Source: Atrichornis clamosus (lineage: Eukaryota; Chordata; Aves; Passeriformes; Menuridae). From it: DNA of 64,000 nt. Location of the stretch: positions 186,001 to 250,000 of the forward strand of contig WBMZ01008645.1 of assembly GCA_013400975.1 (NCBI GenBank), written 5' to 3'. The first letter of the stretch is position 1, and each line of letters opens with the position of its first letter. Under the pieces are notes generated by a model. It ran no database searches. It saw only the letters and a list, made by a program, of their open reading frames with translations, and was not told the DNA's origin. Shown here in pieces: positions 1 to 13,776 of the stretch. Made by a program: the position numbers and the translations under genes.

Positions 1-2647
1 TTTAAAATTAAAGCAGAACAAAACCTCAAAATAAATTCGCCAAATAATAAACAAAAACTGAAAATCACCAAAGCCTTCTTGGGAGAACAAGGGAATCTGA
101 TATATACAGAAAAAAAAAAACCCTCAAGGAAGAGATACAAAAGAAGATCCTAAAGACAGCAGTGATAAAGGAAATGGAGGTACAAAGAGAGAATTGTGAT
201 CTGAAAGGATGGGATATTGCTTTTGAGAATATCTGATAGAAGGAAGACCAAGGGGAGATATTGATATATCAAATATTTGTTATACGTAAAAGACTATTTA
301 ACAGGTTAACCTGAGGGCAGATATAAAACACTAAAACCTCCCCAATTACACAGGGAAATTGGGAAAGCTTTTGAGTAAACTGTTATGACACAATAATGCC
401 TATTTCTGCTCTGAAGGTGACCGTTCACATCTTTGAGTGACTGGCAAAAGAGAGTGGGGAAGAGAAGTTTTAAGAAAACAACACACAAGAGAGCAAAATA
501 CTCATAACTGCATAGCCACATTAGTATCCTCAGATTTGGTAAAAACCCCTACAAAACCAAAGAACTTCCTTACCTTCCAGAGTCTGTGTCCCTTTGCTCC
601 CAGCCAGGCACTCTCTCCCAGCCCCGGTGCTGCCAGGTAAATGCTCACTGCCCACAGCACCCTCCCCAGTCCACCTGTGGGTTCCAGCAGAGCAACCAAT
701 CCCAGAGCTGCAAAGCACTCACCGGGAACTGCAGGACACCTGGGAATTTAAGGACTTCACCAGGAGCGTGGTTGTGACAATTAGAAAAGTAATTAACACA
801 ATTCTTTACCAGATCGGGGTTTAATTCCTGACAGTCTCCTCTCACCATTTCTGAGGAATTTGGAGTGTCAATTGGTTATTGTGCTAGAGCCAAACCAAAG
901 CCTTTGGCTAGTGGCCTAGCCAGGCTGACGAACATGACCCAGACACTTTAATTCAATTCATTCAGAATTAAGGCTTAAGATTGTTTCCAGTGGTCAGTGG
1001 GTGCATTTCAGGCCAGAAACTTGCATCTCATTAAAAAATTATGTTTAAAAAGTCACAGAGATAAAACTAGGGAAAAAACCATAGAGTTTCTTCATCCCTA
1101 AGAGATATTGACACTACATTCCTTTTTCATGTATTTTGATCTGTCTTCTATTGGATCACGAGGTCTCACCCTGGCAGCTCCTGGAGAACAGGGCAGCTGA
1201 TGCCAAGGACCAGAGCACTGCCCTTGGTGTCCCTGCAAGGGACAGGTGACCCTGGGCAGGGTCTGACCCCTGTTCCCAGGACCCTGGACTGACAGCAAAG
1301 GAGGAGCAGCTGAAAACGTCATTTTCGGAGAATTTCTTACAGGCTAACACAGACAGCCTTTAGAACATTTCTGATAGCAAATAAACCAAGGAAAACCTTA
1401 GGGGCCATCTGACTGACAGAGAGCAAAACTGGGGGCTTTAAACTGTAATAACCTGCCTGACGTACCACCCACATGCACACCTCTGTATAGAGGCTGGAGA
1501 GGGGAGAAAGAAGTTTCTCCCCTCCCTTCTCTGTATGTTTCGAACCAGAGAATCAACTTCTAAATCTTCTGTGCAAACCTCATCAGATCATAAAGACCAC
1601 ATGCAGATAGAAGTTAGTGAAGCTCAGAAGAATCAATTTGGAATTAACGTCCTGTCAGGATTTTAGTACATACTGCACTATTAACATATTATTTTAAAGC
1701 AAATTTTAAAGAAAATCTTTAAATTTTGTGTGTGATTAAGGAGAGTTTTGATTTTGAATTAAGGCAGTTCACAACAGCTGTGCAGAAGCTGCTTCGTTTG
1801 TAATCCTGCCAGGGCTAGAATTAAAAAATGTGTGGATATTGGAGCATTCCTTTTTGTTTGGGAGTTTGAATTTCACCTCTTTCCCCTCCATTTGTACAAC
1901 AGCCTAGCACTGCAAAGCCAATGGAACAGGAAACATTATTTTAGGATCAGTATGCCTGACCAGAAATTGAAAGAAAGCAAATGGTTGAATGTAACTGCCT
2001 AAGTCCTCCTCCACTAACCCCATGCTTAGACTTTATTTTTCTTTCCTGGACAGCTACAGCAGTCTCATCTAGTCCTTAGCTACTGCATTATCAGCAAAGG
2101 AAAATGAAATAAACTGCTACAATTGCTTGTCACTCCTGTCATTTCTCGATGCTCTTAAGTAGTTCTGTGATTCATCCAAGTGGGCTGTAGCTGGGATCAG
2201 GATGTGAAAAATAGTCTTGTCTTCAGCTTAAGATATTTCTCATGTTTATAGGTAACAAGATCCAGGTTCCATCTCTGGAACACACATGTTACTCCTCATT
2301 AAATTTGAAAGAGAATGTCTATAATTTAATTTTGTTCCCTCTTCAGGTGTAGGTGATCTTATTCACTTCAATGGAGGACTGGAGAAAGAAGTACAGAAGA
2401 CAAATGCATAGCTGAAGATATTGCAGAAGTGATAGGCAATAATTATACTGCCTGATGGGATGTTTGTCACTTTTCTTGCCTTGTTTAATGTTGCTACAAA
2501 GACATAAATGCATTTTTCCTCTCCACAAAACATTTGGAGGATTGATGCTCACTAAAGACCAGATACATTTGATTTAATGAAACCAAGACAGTGGAAAAAT
2601 GAGTGAGAAATCTTCATTCTTAATCTCTTGCACCAAGCAAGGAGGGA

Positions 2648-2710
2648 GAAAAAACAACCAAACACAAAAACACCACCATCCCCAAACCCAAAAAACACAA
2701 ACAAACAACA
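2648..2710. repeat. AC-rich low-complexity tract
   Basis: The + strand is almost wholly A and C here, with repeated AAAC, CACA and CCAAA words and almost no G or T. It is not a regular microsatellite. On the minus strand it reads as a GT-rich tract. Confidence 0.7.
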
Positions 2711-5700
2711 AAATGCATTCAAGGGAATGTTAAAACTTCTCTTTCTACACTTTGTGTAATGTAAAAGTCATGTCTTACTCTGTTTACGTGTTCTCTAAGC
2801 TTTGCCAGAGTGGGCTCTAGGAAAAGTATGGGAATTGTTTGTAGTTTGGAGATGAGGCTGATGAAGCAATAAACCCAAGGGGGCAGCCAGGGCCTGGATT
2901 AGAAGGAGAGGTGGATTAGAAGAGAAATTCCTAAATACGCAAGGATCTGCTTCTGCTCTGCATTTTGACACGCCCTCTGTGCTCTAGCATAAAAGGTTAC
3001 GATTTACACTTCCGCCTTGAGAAGGAAGTTTTCCCCTTTATAAGGTACTACAAATACATGTGCACTGGAAATCTTGCCAACAAGTGGCTGCAATTATCTT
3101 GATCGCTTTAATCTCCTGTGCTTTCCACAGAGTCTCTGTGTCCCCTGGTCCCCTTGCCCTGTTCATTACGTTGTAATCCCTTTGTGACAACCCTGGGCCT
3201 TAAAAGCCAGGTCAGAGTTCAGTGAAATGAGGGGCTGGAGCCTCCCCGTGTACCACATTTTAAATAACTATGGTAATAATGTCTGAAAGAGACTTGATAA
3301 CACTATAATAAATTATACATTCCATTTCTACTCACCTACAGTTTTAAATTAGATTGATAGTATTTAGTATATTTGATCTATTCTCTTGATTTCAAAAGGC
3401 ATTAACTTGATATTTTATTTTTTATTCAAAGTACAGATAGTTTTTTCCAGTTGGGGGTCAGGAAGGGAAAATGTTTCTTTATAGAGCAAAGGAAGAATAA
3501 ACTCCTGGATAAATACTTATTATTTTCTCATCAAGTGCTGTCATTGTCCTGCCTACAAAGTGAGTAGTGAAGCAGCACTGAGCTGGCATTTTATGATAAA
3601 ATAACAGCTAAAATAATAATTGATACAGGATGAGATGTATTCATATCTGGTTTTTTTACAAGATCTGTTGATTCAGGGACTCTACTTCAAACCTTTAACA
3701 GTTTTTGAAACAAAGTCAGCATATATTTATCAGGGAATGAGTAATGAAAAACAAAGTTCTTTTCTATTTAAACTTTCTAATTTAAAGGATGCACTAAGCA
3801 AAAGAGAGATCATACATAATTTAATGTAATTTAGGAAGCAAATTAAAATATAATTTCACTCCTCCATCTAATAACACTGCTCATTCAAGCTCTGGGGATG
3901 TTGCTTAAGCCAAAGGTGGTGGTTTCCTTGACAATTCTAGGTATGAACACATACCCTTAAAAGAAATGAATAGAATAAAAGGGCATGAATAAGCAGGATT
4001 TACTAAATTGAGGGTTAAGGAAATGCTAAGAGATCCCTGAAGAAGACTTAACATTGAAGATATATATTAGAAAGAAGAATAAAATGAAGGTTAATCTTGA
4101 TAATGAAGCACTTGAACCCAGAGAAAATGTCATTATCAACATGTTAACATGTGCAGAGTTGGGGTGAGAATTGGGTGGCTTGAGACAGTCAATGATATTT
4201 GTAGTTTTTCATCTGCTGCTCATTAGGGCTGATGTAAAGCTGCTCCTAGAGAGGAGCTGCTTGAGAGGAAACCTTGGTGGAGGCAGCAGCATATTCCAAG
4301 AAAAATGGGATAGAAGAGTTCAACAGACCAACCTACGGCTCCCTCAGAGTGCCCTGGGGAACTGGTTTACTTTTGGGTAAAAGCTGATATTTCTTTTCAA
4401 GTTATTAAAAGCCACAACCCTGATCTACCATAAACATCATCCCATTACCCTGCAATGCAGACGCAGCTTGAGAAGATCAATATCGGCCATTTTAGCAGCA
4501 GTGAAACGACCCCACCCCAAACTGGAATTCTCCTTAGCCACTGTAAAATCTGGGAAGAAACACTCACTTCTAAAAGTTGAGAATTTGGTCTGCTTTTCTA
4601 CAACAATGCTTAATTCCATACTTGCCCCTGCCCTAAGTATAAATGAAGGAAATTGCGAAAGCAAGAGGCTGCTTCTAAGCTAAAACTGGCTGAACTAACA
4701 TTGCCAAGCAGAGGGTTTTAGAACCAGGATAGAAAGAGCAAACCTGATGCATAGAAAACACATAGCATAGAATTATAAAGTCCATAATTTGATAGTATTC
4801 TGTCAAACTCCATTGTGAATACTTGGAATACTGCAGGAGATTTTCATACTCCTGTTCTGTGCTCTTACCAACTCTTCAGAAATGTTTCAGATAAGTCTTC
4901 AGCTGTTCAAAGCTTTTGTACATTGAACCTTTCGCCTACAGAGTATTTAAAACACACAATGAAATTATCTAGTGAAAGACTTGAGGTTTCTTATCCTATT
5001 TTTTTGGACAGATGATTGCATCTCTAAAACTTGGATCATATTCATCCCAAAAAGCTGTTCATATGTGAAGTCAGGAAAATTATAATAATTCTTGGGCTAT
5101 GTGGTTTGTGTGTGTGCAACAGTGTTACAAACAGGCAAAAATAAAGGTAGGTTTTCAGGTTTCTGTTTTGAATTTCTGTGTTAAGTCTCTAGGCAGTTTT
5201 TCCTTACCATTTCGGCTGGAGAAATAACTATATCACCTTTTTTCCAGTCTCTTTAAAATGTAACACATTTCAGAATAGCAAAATTCATTGACAACTTTGT
5301 AGTTACATCCCCAATTATCAAACCTTTAAGATATATACACACAGACATGTATATTGTTGTTATAAATGTGATTTCAATGTTCTCACAGTCAAATTAAGAA
5401 CACATTCCTACTGCAGGATGACATCAAGTCTGCTTTCTTTTCAGACACTAGAACCTTAAAGGTACTGACAAAAATCCTGTCAAATATTTCAACCATGATT
5501 TGGCCTTCAACACTCCTGTTATGACATCAATTATCTTTCACAGCAATTTAGCCCTTGTATGTTCTAAATGATGCAAACACCAGCACAGCTCTACCACCAG
5601 GGAAAATGCTTTGGTGGAGTTTTTCGGTTTTGTTTTTCTTTTTTTACAGAATCTCTACACCTCAGAAGTGTCTTTTTCATTTCAGGGCTGAAAGCCACTC

Positions 5701-7328
5701 ACCATTGTTTCAGTGAAAAATTAATAACCTCCATGATGCAACAATCCTTTACAAGAGCAGGAAAGAACACACCCATGTACTAAGAGACTACACACTTGTC
5801 ATCCTCAAAGATTGCAATATAGGAGGGACTGGCATCTTTTCGCTGTGCCATCTCATTAAACAGATAATAAGACAGAGACAGTTTTCATATAAAACATTGA
5901 ACTTTTAGAATCTGAAGGCATTCCCATGTTTTTTTTCCAGTTCACACTTCAGACCAGTAGCTTGGAAAGTACGTAGAGGACTTTTGCAATAGGGCAAACA
6001 TTGTTCTTCCCCCAGATTTCTCCAGCCTTCTCCATTTAGTGACACAAACGTAAGAGAAACAAGCAGCTGTTGGGAAGGTACAGAAAGGGAATTAAGGAGG
6101 CAAAAAAGGCTGCTCACTGATCTGTCTAATGAAACTACAAATTAAGTGTATAAGTTAGGCTAAACCAAAATTTCTGTCTCTCCTTGCTGACAACAAGACA
6201 AATAAACTTGGTGTCTTTCCACAAAATGTGGGAGTCTGAGCAGAGCTGCATCCTTTCAACCCTACTCCTGAATTTGCTTCTTGGAAAAAAAATATTCCTA
6301 AGTCTGATAGAAGCAACACTGAGGAGGGTTGGGGGTTTTAAGGGTTTTGTCAGTTTTGTGGCCCTTTCACAAATTCAATAGGGTTTTTAACCGTCATTTT
6401 CAAATTCCATGAGGTACTATAGTGACATTTCTCAACGGAAACTTCTCAAACCTCGGTACTGAAACTATGATACAATTTAAAAATTATGCATTTTGGCCAT
6501 TTAATCAGACCCAACAAAATGCAGTCCACTGTAGAAGGTGACATTCTCTAAGCCAGCATCGCAGAATCACAGTCAGTTTCTATTTTCTTTGTAAGCTACA
6601 GAAAAGAGCTATTTATTGAGCTGTTTTTAAAGAGGCATTGCTGTACAGATACCGCTGTTCCAGCTACAATCTCATCAGCTTGAGAGCTGCTCTTCAGACA
6701 CTTCAAATGTTTGCAGTCTAAACCAGCTCTTCCCACATCTACCTGCAGGTGGCAAAGCCTGAACACATGGCTAAAAGTCTGGCTAAGCTGGGAATTACAA
6801 GAAACATTTGTATTTATGTCTGAATCCTTATGTGGGAAGAATAAAGTCTAAAGAATTCTCTGTACACGTTGTCATACTAAGATACATCACTGCATAAGAA
6901 GGTGTCTATCAGAAAATATTTGGTATTTTGTTTAACTATAATTCCACAATGAATTAGTATTGCTTAATTGTGCAGGTAATGAACATAAATTTCATAGTGT
7001 ATTTCAACTATCAAATTTATTTACCTACTGAAATTGCTGGTTTACAAAAATGCAAACAAATATGCAAAACCTGCAATTCAATTCCCATTACTAAAATTAC
7101 ATTTCTTATCTACATTTTGGGAATTTCTTAATTGTTAAACAATTACTACTGCATTTAAAGATACTGCTGATGCTACTGAAAACTAATGTGATTCTTTTTT
7201 TCCCAGAACATAAACAGGTATTTTGGGTGTGCACACATCCATCCACAAATTGAAATTCTACAAAGAAACCCTAAACTGTCTACAAGATAAATATTTTCCC
7301 TCCCCTCCACAGTTTATTTGTGATCTGT

Positions 7329-7355
7329 GGGGGTGGGTGGGTGTGTTTGTGGGGG
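7329..7355 (+). other. Putative G-quadruplex motif
   Basis: The run contains four G tracts of 5, 3, 3 and 5 bases. The first two loops are one base each and the last loop is 9 bases. That last loop is longer than the usual seven-base limit, so the motif is near-canonical. It sits in GT-rich sequence with no gene visible nearby. Confidence 0.45.
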
Positions 7356-10300
7356 TGTGTTCTGTTTTGGGTTTCTGATTTTACTTATTTCTGGAGAAGA
7401 GGAACCTTAACTTCACCTGAGCTGCTGAACACTGGTTTTGTAGCACAATGTGCAATTCAAATTTAGCTCTTGGCAATGTCCTGGTCACTCCTGTATGAAC
7501 AGCACTGCCTAAGTGGTTTTTATTTAGGGTCACATTAACTTCACAACTGTGCTGACATTAATGCACTTCCTTCTCCCTTACTTAATGTTTCCCCACATTC
7601 TATTGCTCTGAACAGAGGTCTGAAAATAACTGACTTTAACGAAGTGAATCACAGGGTGTCAAGCTCTCATTTCTGTATGTATAGATGTAAAAACCAAATT
7701 TTTTTCACCCTCTATATATACTGTGCTGATCCAGCTATCTAGAACTCTCAAAATAGCATTAAGTTGCATGCAAAGCACCTCTAAAGATTTCTTTTATTTT
7801 CACAATAAGATAAAGTAACTTAATGTAAATCTAAATTCATCTTTCAATTTAAATACATTACAAAATACATATTGTGGATATTTATTCAGCATATGGCGCT
7901 TCTGAGACTCCTTTGTGCCCTGATTTTTTTGGTTATTAGTGTGCTGAGCAGTGTGCTTTATGCTCTCAGCAATAATTCCAGTGCTGTGGTTTCCTTAGGC
8001 AGGCGATGTGCATTTGAGCTCTGGTTAATGACCACACTTGCCAGAGTCGGCACATTCAGGGCAGTTTGGCCACATCCACTCCACACAGGATTTGGCCACA
8101 TTCTCTCCCTGTCCCAGATGCAGCTCTGGAGTCCCCAAGGTATGATATTTTTGGGGTGTATTTCAGGTCAGAACACTTGCAGGCTGCCAGTTTGAGAAGT
8201 TTCATATTGGCTCTGCCACGTCCAGACTCACCTGAGAGATTTCCTGGATTTGGAAGCCTAGAAATAAATGAGCAGCAGGGTAGAGCCTGAGAGGCAGATT
8301 TACAGCCTAGGCACTGTTCCGTGGTCTCGTTTTGGAATATTCAGGGAGCCCGCAGTCAAAGACAACACCAGAGCTTGGGATCCTGACACCAAGGAAAAGC
8401 CTTTTAAGAGCAATGCCACACTTCCTTCCCAGATCTCCCAACTTAGACACTGACTGTCGTCAAAGTGGGCAAAGGAGGCCTTTAAAAATACAAAAGTCCT
8501 GTAAGATGACCTGAACAAGGGGCTCTGCTTCCAAAAGTACATCTGATTTTTCCAACTACATGAAATGTTCCAATAAAGGATTTTTCCTCTTGTCCAGCCT
8601 GTGACTTTCTGATCACAACATCAAAGCAAATCCCACGGGAATGGTTCAGTTCCTCACAGGACACCAGTACTCAACCTCCAATCTCTCTGTTTAGGTGACA
8701 AGAGGAGGTTTGGGGACAACTGTTCATTTTAGCCTTCGCTTCAGCCTCTTCTCCCTATTCAGAGTTAAGAGAAAACAGTGCTTTTTCCATGTTTATCCCA
8801 CTGTTTGGTGTTGTGTTGGTCCAGGAAGGAATTTCTCTGCACACTCTTCAGGGTTATGTGTGTTCCCAGGCTATGCTTTATCCAGAGCAAGCACTTTGGG
8901 GAAGTGATGATGAAAATGTGAAGGGAAGAACAGAAAACTTAAAGGTACAAAAACATCACGGTCCTTGAGGAACAGGTAAGTCACAGGCATTTTAAACACA
9001 GTAAAGAAAAAACACAGAATTAAAAGGATTGAGGTTTAAGGATATTTTTCAAGTACACAAGGAACAAGATGCTGACAAAGGAGAAAACAATGCCTCTGAA
9101 GGACAACAAGAGATATTTGCTGCTGAGCAAAATACTTTTAAAAATAAACTTTAAGCAAGGAGGACATGCAAAAGAACAACTGTTTTTAGCCAAGTTTCGA
9201 TTATGTGAACACCAAGAGCTCAAAGCCCTTTAAACCTTTTCAATGCCCATTTTATTGTGTCTCCAATGCAAGATCCCTTGCTAGAAGTGGGATCCAGAAG
9301 CATCCCATAGGAATTCAGATAACTCATTTCCAAAGAGTTAAAAACTGCTATGGTCATCAGCACACAAATAAAACCAGCATTAATAAACCCAGTGCTCAGA
9401 AAACAAGTAGAACCTGAAAAAACCACATGTTTTTAAAACTATGGAAATTCACTTTCTTTTGATCTTTTATCTTTCTACTTCACCTGTTTTTAAGGGTTGG
9501 TTTAGTAGGGTTTTTAACCCCAGGGTGTGCCTGGGTTGGTGCTTTTCTCTGCAGCCTTGACAGGCAGATATTTACCTGGAAAGGAGGAAGTGATTCATAG
9601 GCATTTAACGACTCCTGGAGGAAAACCTTTAGGAACATCACCAGTTATTAAATGACAAGAACTGGGAGACTCTAGTAGTAAATATGTATTTCTATCCTTA
9701 GCAGCTCATACAACCATCTCCTACACCAAATACTTTCATTTTCTTTTCCTCCAAGAAATGCTGTTTGCTTTGTGTTGCAGAAGTTGCTATAGAGGTAGAT
9801 CAGAAGATATAATGTAAAATACTTGTAAAATTTTAAGTATTCACTTCATTTGTTCTCCTGACTCCAGTATTCATTTGTTAGAAAAACCTGAGTGCACAAA
9901 TATGGAAGGAATATTTTTGGATATGCTAGGAAACATTCTAACTATAAGTATGGAGTTGGTTTTTTGTGAAAACTTCATATTATTATCCTGTTTCTAATTG
10001 GAATAAAAATAAAACATGCAACATAAATAACCAATCTAGTTAAATATTCCCAACTCAGTTTCAGAAATGCACTATAAACCAATAATTATTGACTCTAAAA
10101 TGTATGAAAAACACTGCAAGGCACTTTTGTGAACAAAAATGGAATACATAAGGACAGTAACTTGTCAGGAATTATTTTTCCACACATACTGGCATGTATT
10201 TAAAAATCCCTTACCTGCTGTGCAGCATCTAGAGAGAGAAAGGAGAAAGAGGTTAAAGATGGCCTTGGAGCATCTTTTGTAAAAGACCTGCCATTGATGG

Positions 10301-12585
10301 CTAAAAGAGCCTAAAGCAAAATACAGAGATATTTTCCTCAGGGTGTAAGAATTTAGCTGAAAAGGATTTTCTAAGATTGGAGCTGGGTCATTGTAATCTT
10401 CCACAGAAACTGAGGACAAATTTGAAGTGAATTGTGGTAGAAGAGTGAAATGCTGTCATGCAACCAACCTAGGAAAAAAAAAGAATTTCAGACACAGGCA
10501 GATTTCATCTTTGTAAAGAGAAGCACATGAAGTGATTAGAGATGGGTTTTAACATTCTGAAGGCAGGAGACAGGTTAAGTGCCTGAGACAAAAATCCAAG
10601 CACAAAGAACCACAAACCGTAGAGCAAGATCTGGTCATGTAAACAATTTTCCTTGAACTTTGTTAGTGGTTTTAATTAGTACTTTGTTAAACTTGTTATA
10701 ATTTTCTGTATGGGCAAAGAATTACTAAAGAAAACAACAAGAGTGAAGAACTTGTAATTAAGACTGAGAAAAAATGCAAGTCAGGTACTGGCGAACAGCA
10801 GTTATCCTTAAATAATAACAGATTTTTAATTGATTAAGAAAATATAGGATTTGATTGAATCCTTAACAGTGCTCTTAGTCAACTGATTAAAACCAACAAT
10901 TGAGATTTATTCTCCTCTCACAACCTCTTTTTTCTTCTTTAATGAGGAAGAGGCAGAATTTCAAAATGCCTCGTTCTTCTCCCACCATATTCAGGAATGA
11001 AATAAAAAATTACAAGTGACTCCTCTTCTCCCAAATGGCACAGCCCAAATTTGAGGGAGAGCCTCTGATGCTTTCGTGTTGGAGGATTAAACTAATTTAA
11101 AATCTTCAAGAGAAGTGTCTGGTGAAGAAGCTCTGAAATCTCAGAACTGCACATTCAGTCCATGACAGCACTAAAGATTAAAAATTTAAATTTGAGAAGA
11201 CCTAGGGTACAAAGTGTGCACATTTATCTGTGGGCATTATTTAAAAGCCTGTTTGAAGTCAACTGATGACTTTCCAGTTAATTTGATGAGTTTTAGAGTA
11301 GGACACATGAACATGATACAATAAACAATTTATACAGTTACTGTCACACCTGTCAGTAAAATGAGACTTTAACAATTCATTCATGTGGTTCCAACCAAAT
11401 CAGCCCTGTTATAAGAAAAATTAAAACAATCCAAACAGAGACAGTCTTGCACAAGTGAAGACTTGTACAGTCTGTAAGATGCTGTACATTAGAAAAGTAT
11501 TAATATTGAGCTTTTGATGTAGGTGCAGTCCTGATTTTATGCTAATTAGACAGAACAATTTCTGCTGATAAAATTAGGTCAATTATATTTAATTGGATCC
11601 ATTAAACCAACTATAATCTTATTAATAATTTGTAGACCTCAGTTGTCAGATTTTTCTTCATCTCAAAGTTCCTTGGTTTTGCTTCATTTCCTCACCTCCC
11701 ATCCCACAGTCCCAGTCAAAGAAAGAAACTCCTCTGCCAATATCTCATTCAAAGTCTCATCTCTCAAATGTTATGAAAATGTTACATAGTTTTGTTTTGG
11801 CTTCCATTTCATAGCAGCAGCAGAAATATCATGGAGTTGTGCTCGGGTATACAGAATTTAGCCAACAGTTGTCCACAGATGTTTCAAAAAAATCCCCACA
11901 TTGGTACAAAATCGTCCCTATATGCAAATCAATCATGAATTAAATAATTGTAGTGCATAAAATGGAAACATTTCTTCTGACCAACTTAATTTTGGTCACT
12001 TAAACTCAGCAGAAGTATGGGGCTTGACATCACATGAGAATTAAGTACCTAAAAAGCATATGTCTCTTAACAAAAAAGACATTTTTGATTATTGGTGTGT
12101 TATTTCTGATGCCCAGACCATTAAATTTGCCTGAATGAATGATCTTCCAAAGACAACTTGCATGTTTATAATAAATACATATTGCAAGTTATAATAAATT
12201 AAAATTCCTCCTAAAAGTTCTACTGCACTCCATTCCTTATTGAAAGCTCACAAATATAACTTCCAAAAATTGTGGTATATATGCCGTACATGATTTAGTT
12301 TCAGAGTATGTTTATATTACAATTATAGCTCATAATTTGACTTTTTCAGCAGCTTTTCTCAAATTGATGTAACCTAACAGTGTACACAGTAGAAATGTTC
12401 TAATTTTAAATGCTCTAAGTAAGTTTCAACTGCTTTTCTTCCTAATCATCTAACTATTAAAAATTAGAAGAAAATCTGGGTTTTTTTAAAATATGAAGAT
12501 ATAAGTGTAGATCTTCACATAGTATCTGAATGTTGATATTGATTCCTCCTATTGATACCTTCCAAGAATGAAGCTTGTCCATAGC

Positions 12586-12641
12586 TATCTCCTATAATGG
12601 ATAATATCTCCTATGGATAATTATCCCCTATAATAGACAAT
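12586..12641. repeat. Degenerate three-copy tandem repeat
   Basis: Three adjacent copies of a 17-20 base unit resembling TATCTCCTATAATGGATAAT lie at 12586-12604, 12605-12621 and 12622-12641. They differ by small gaps and substitutions. This looks like local slippage duplication in AT-rich DNA. Confidence 0.6.
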
Positions 12642-13235
12642 GTATTTAGGAACAGGTTTGGTTATAAACCTTTAAGATTTTCAGAGCAGATACTTAGACC
12701 ATTACATCTATCTTCCATAGATACACAAGATATTCAGAAACCTCCATAATTATTTTGCAAGGCTTTTTTTTACTCTTTCTCCTCTTTCACAACATCTTGT
12801 TAAGAAATAACTGTTACTTGAGGGCTTTGAGTTCCACAGTTAAATTATCTAGAGCAGAGGGAGAGGAGAATTGGGGGTTTTTTAGTTACAATTATACCCT
12901 TATAGACTGATATGCAGCATTGATATTCCTCCTTAACAGTTATCAACTTGACCTCTAATGAATAGAACAGATTCCTGGGAAACTCATTTAGGAGTCAGGT
13001 TATGACTTTGGTGATTCACACTGGCTGGTAATTAACAGCATGTACTGAACAATTCATGAGAGCTCTAAAAATTGAACTTCTGCACTGTAAACTGGAGGGT
13101 GCTGCAGAGACAAGGGGGTGTGGGTTGGGTTTTCTGTCTGCTGGTCACAGGAACAACAGGAGAAGGCCTTGGTGAGTCTCATTTCCCAGAAACCTTTGTG
13201 TAGCCCAAGTACTTCATTTTACAGTTACTGCAGGT

Positions 13236-13776
13236 ATTATAAAATGGTCTGGGTTGGAAGGGACCTTAAAAATAATCTCATTCCACCCATGGCAGGGGCA
13301 CCTTTCACCAGACCAGGTTGTTCATGGACCCACTCAAAGCTTCCAGGGATGGGGCAGCCACAACTTCTCTGGACAACCTGTGCCAGTGTCCCACCAGCCT
13401 CACAGGGAAGAATTTCTTCCTAATAGCCAATCTAAATCTGACCTCTTTCAGTTTAGAGCCATTTCCTCTCATCCTATCAGGTCCTTGTCCAAAGTCCCTC
13501 TCCAGCTCTCCTGGAGCCCCTTCAGGTGCTGGAAGGGGCTCTAAGTTCTCCCCAGAGCCTTCTCTTCTCCTCTAGGCTGCGCACCCTCAGCTCCCCATGC
13601 CTGTCTCCAGACCAGAGGGGCTCCAGCCCTGAGATCATCTTTGTGCCCCTCCTCTGGGCTCACTCCAGCAGGTCCATGTCCTTCTTATGTTGGAGATCCC
13701 AGAGATGGAAGGAATGTTGCAGGTGGGAGCCTCGAGAGAATGGACTAGAGGGGCAGAATTGCCTCCCTTGACCTGC
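13236..13776 (-). mobile_element. CR1 LINE, 3' end, 5'-truncated, antisense
   Basis: The + strand reads the reverse complement of an avian CR1 3' end. It starts with the hallmark GGGTTGGAAGGGACCTTA block (13252-13269), runs through CCAGGGATGGGGCAGCCACA and the AATTTCTTCCTAATA block, continues through CCTTCTCTTCTCCTCTAGGC and GGTCCATGTCCTTCTTATGT, and ends near the TGCCTCCCTTGACCTG block. The element is about 540 bases, so almost all of the full-length CR1 (several kb) is missing from its 5' side, as is usual for CR1 insertions. The CR1 3' terminus lies at the left edge, next to TATTATAAAATGG, which matches the usual short terminal repeat poorly. Overlapping + strand open frames of 81-101 codons here are shadows of the repeat. 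The copy is diverged but readable, so it is moderately old. Identification rests on remembered CR1 consensus features and I consider it secure. Confidence 0.95.

Larger units (their letters stand above)
1..13235. other. AT-rich non-coding stretch, left flank
   Basis: I see no gene here. Open frames on both strands are short (107 codons at most), overlap one another in several frames, and show no recognisable domain or consistent exon borders. The stretch holds an AC-rich low-complexity patch near 2648-2710, a G-rich quadruplex-like run at 7329-7355, and a degenerate triplication at 12586-12641, listed separately. No transposon was recognised. By sampled hand counts the + strand is slightly poor in G+T, which would fit minus-strand transcription (an intron of a leftward gene), but intergenic DNA is equally possible. 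Confidence 0.7.

Noticed and set aside
7872..8195. 107-codon plus frame with a hydrophobic, signal-peptide-like start
   Set aside because: The T-rich sequence alone gives the hydrophobic run. Nothing after it resembles a protein domain, and overlapping frames are open.
13118..13771. Four overlapping plus frames of 81-101 codons
   Set aside because: They run through the antisense CR1 3' end and are shadows of that repeat.
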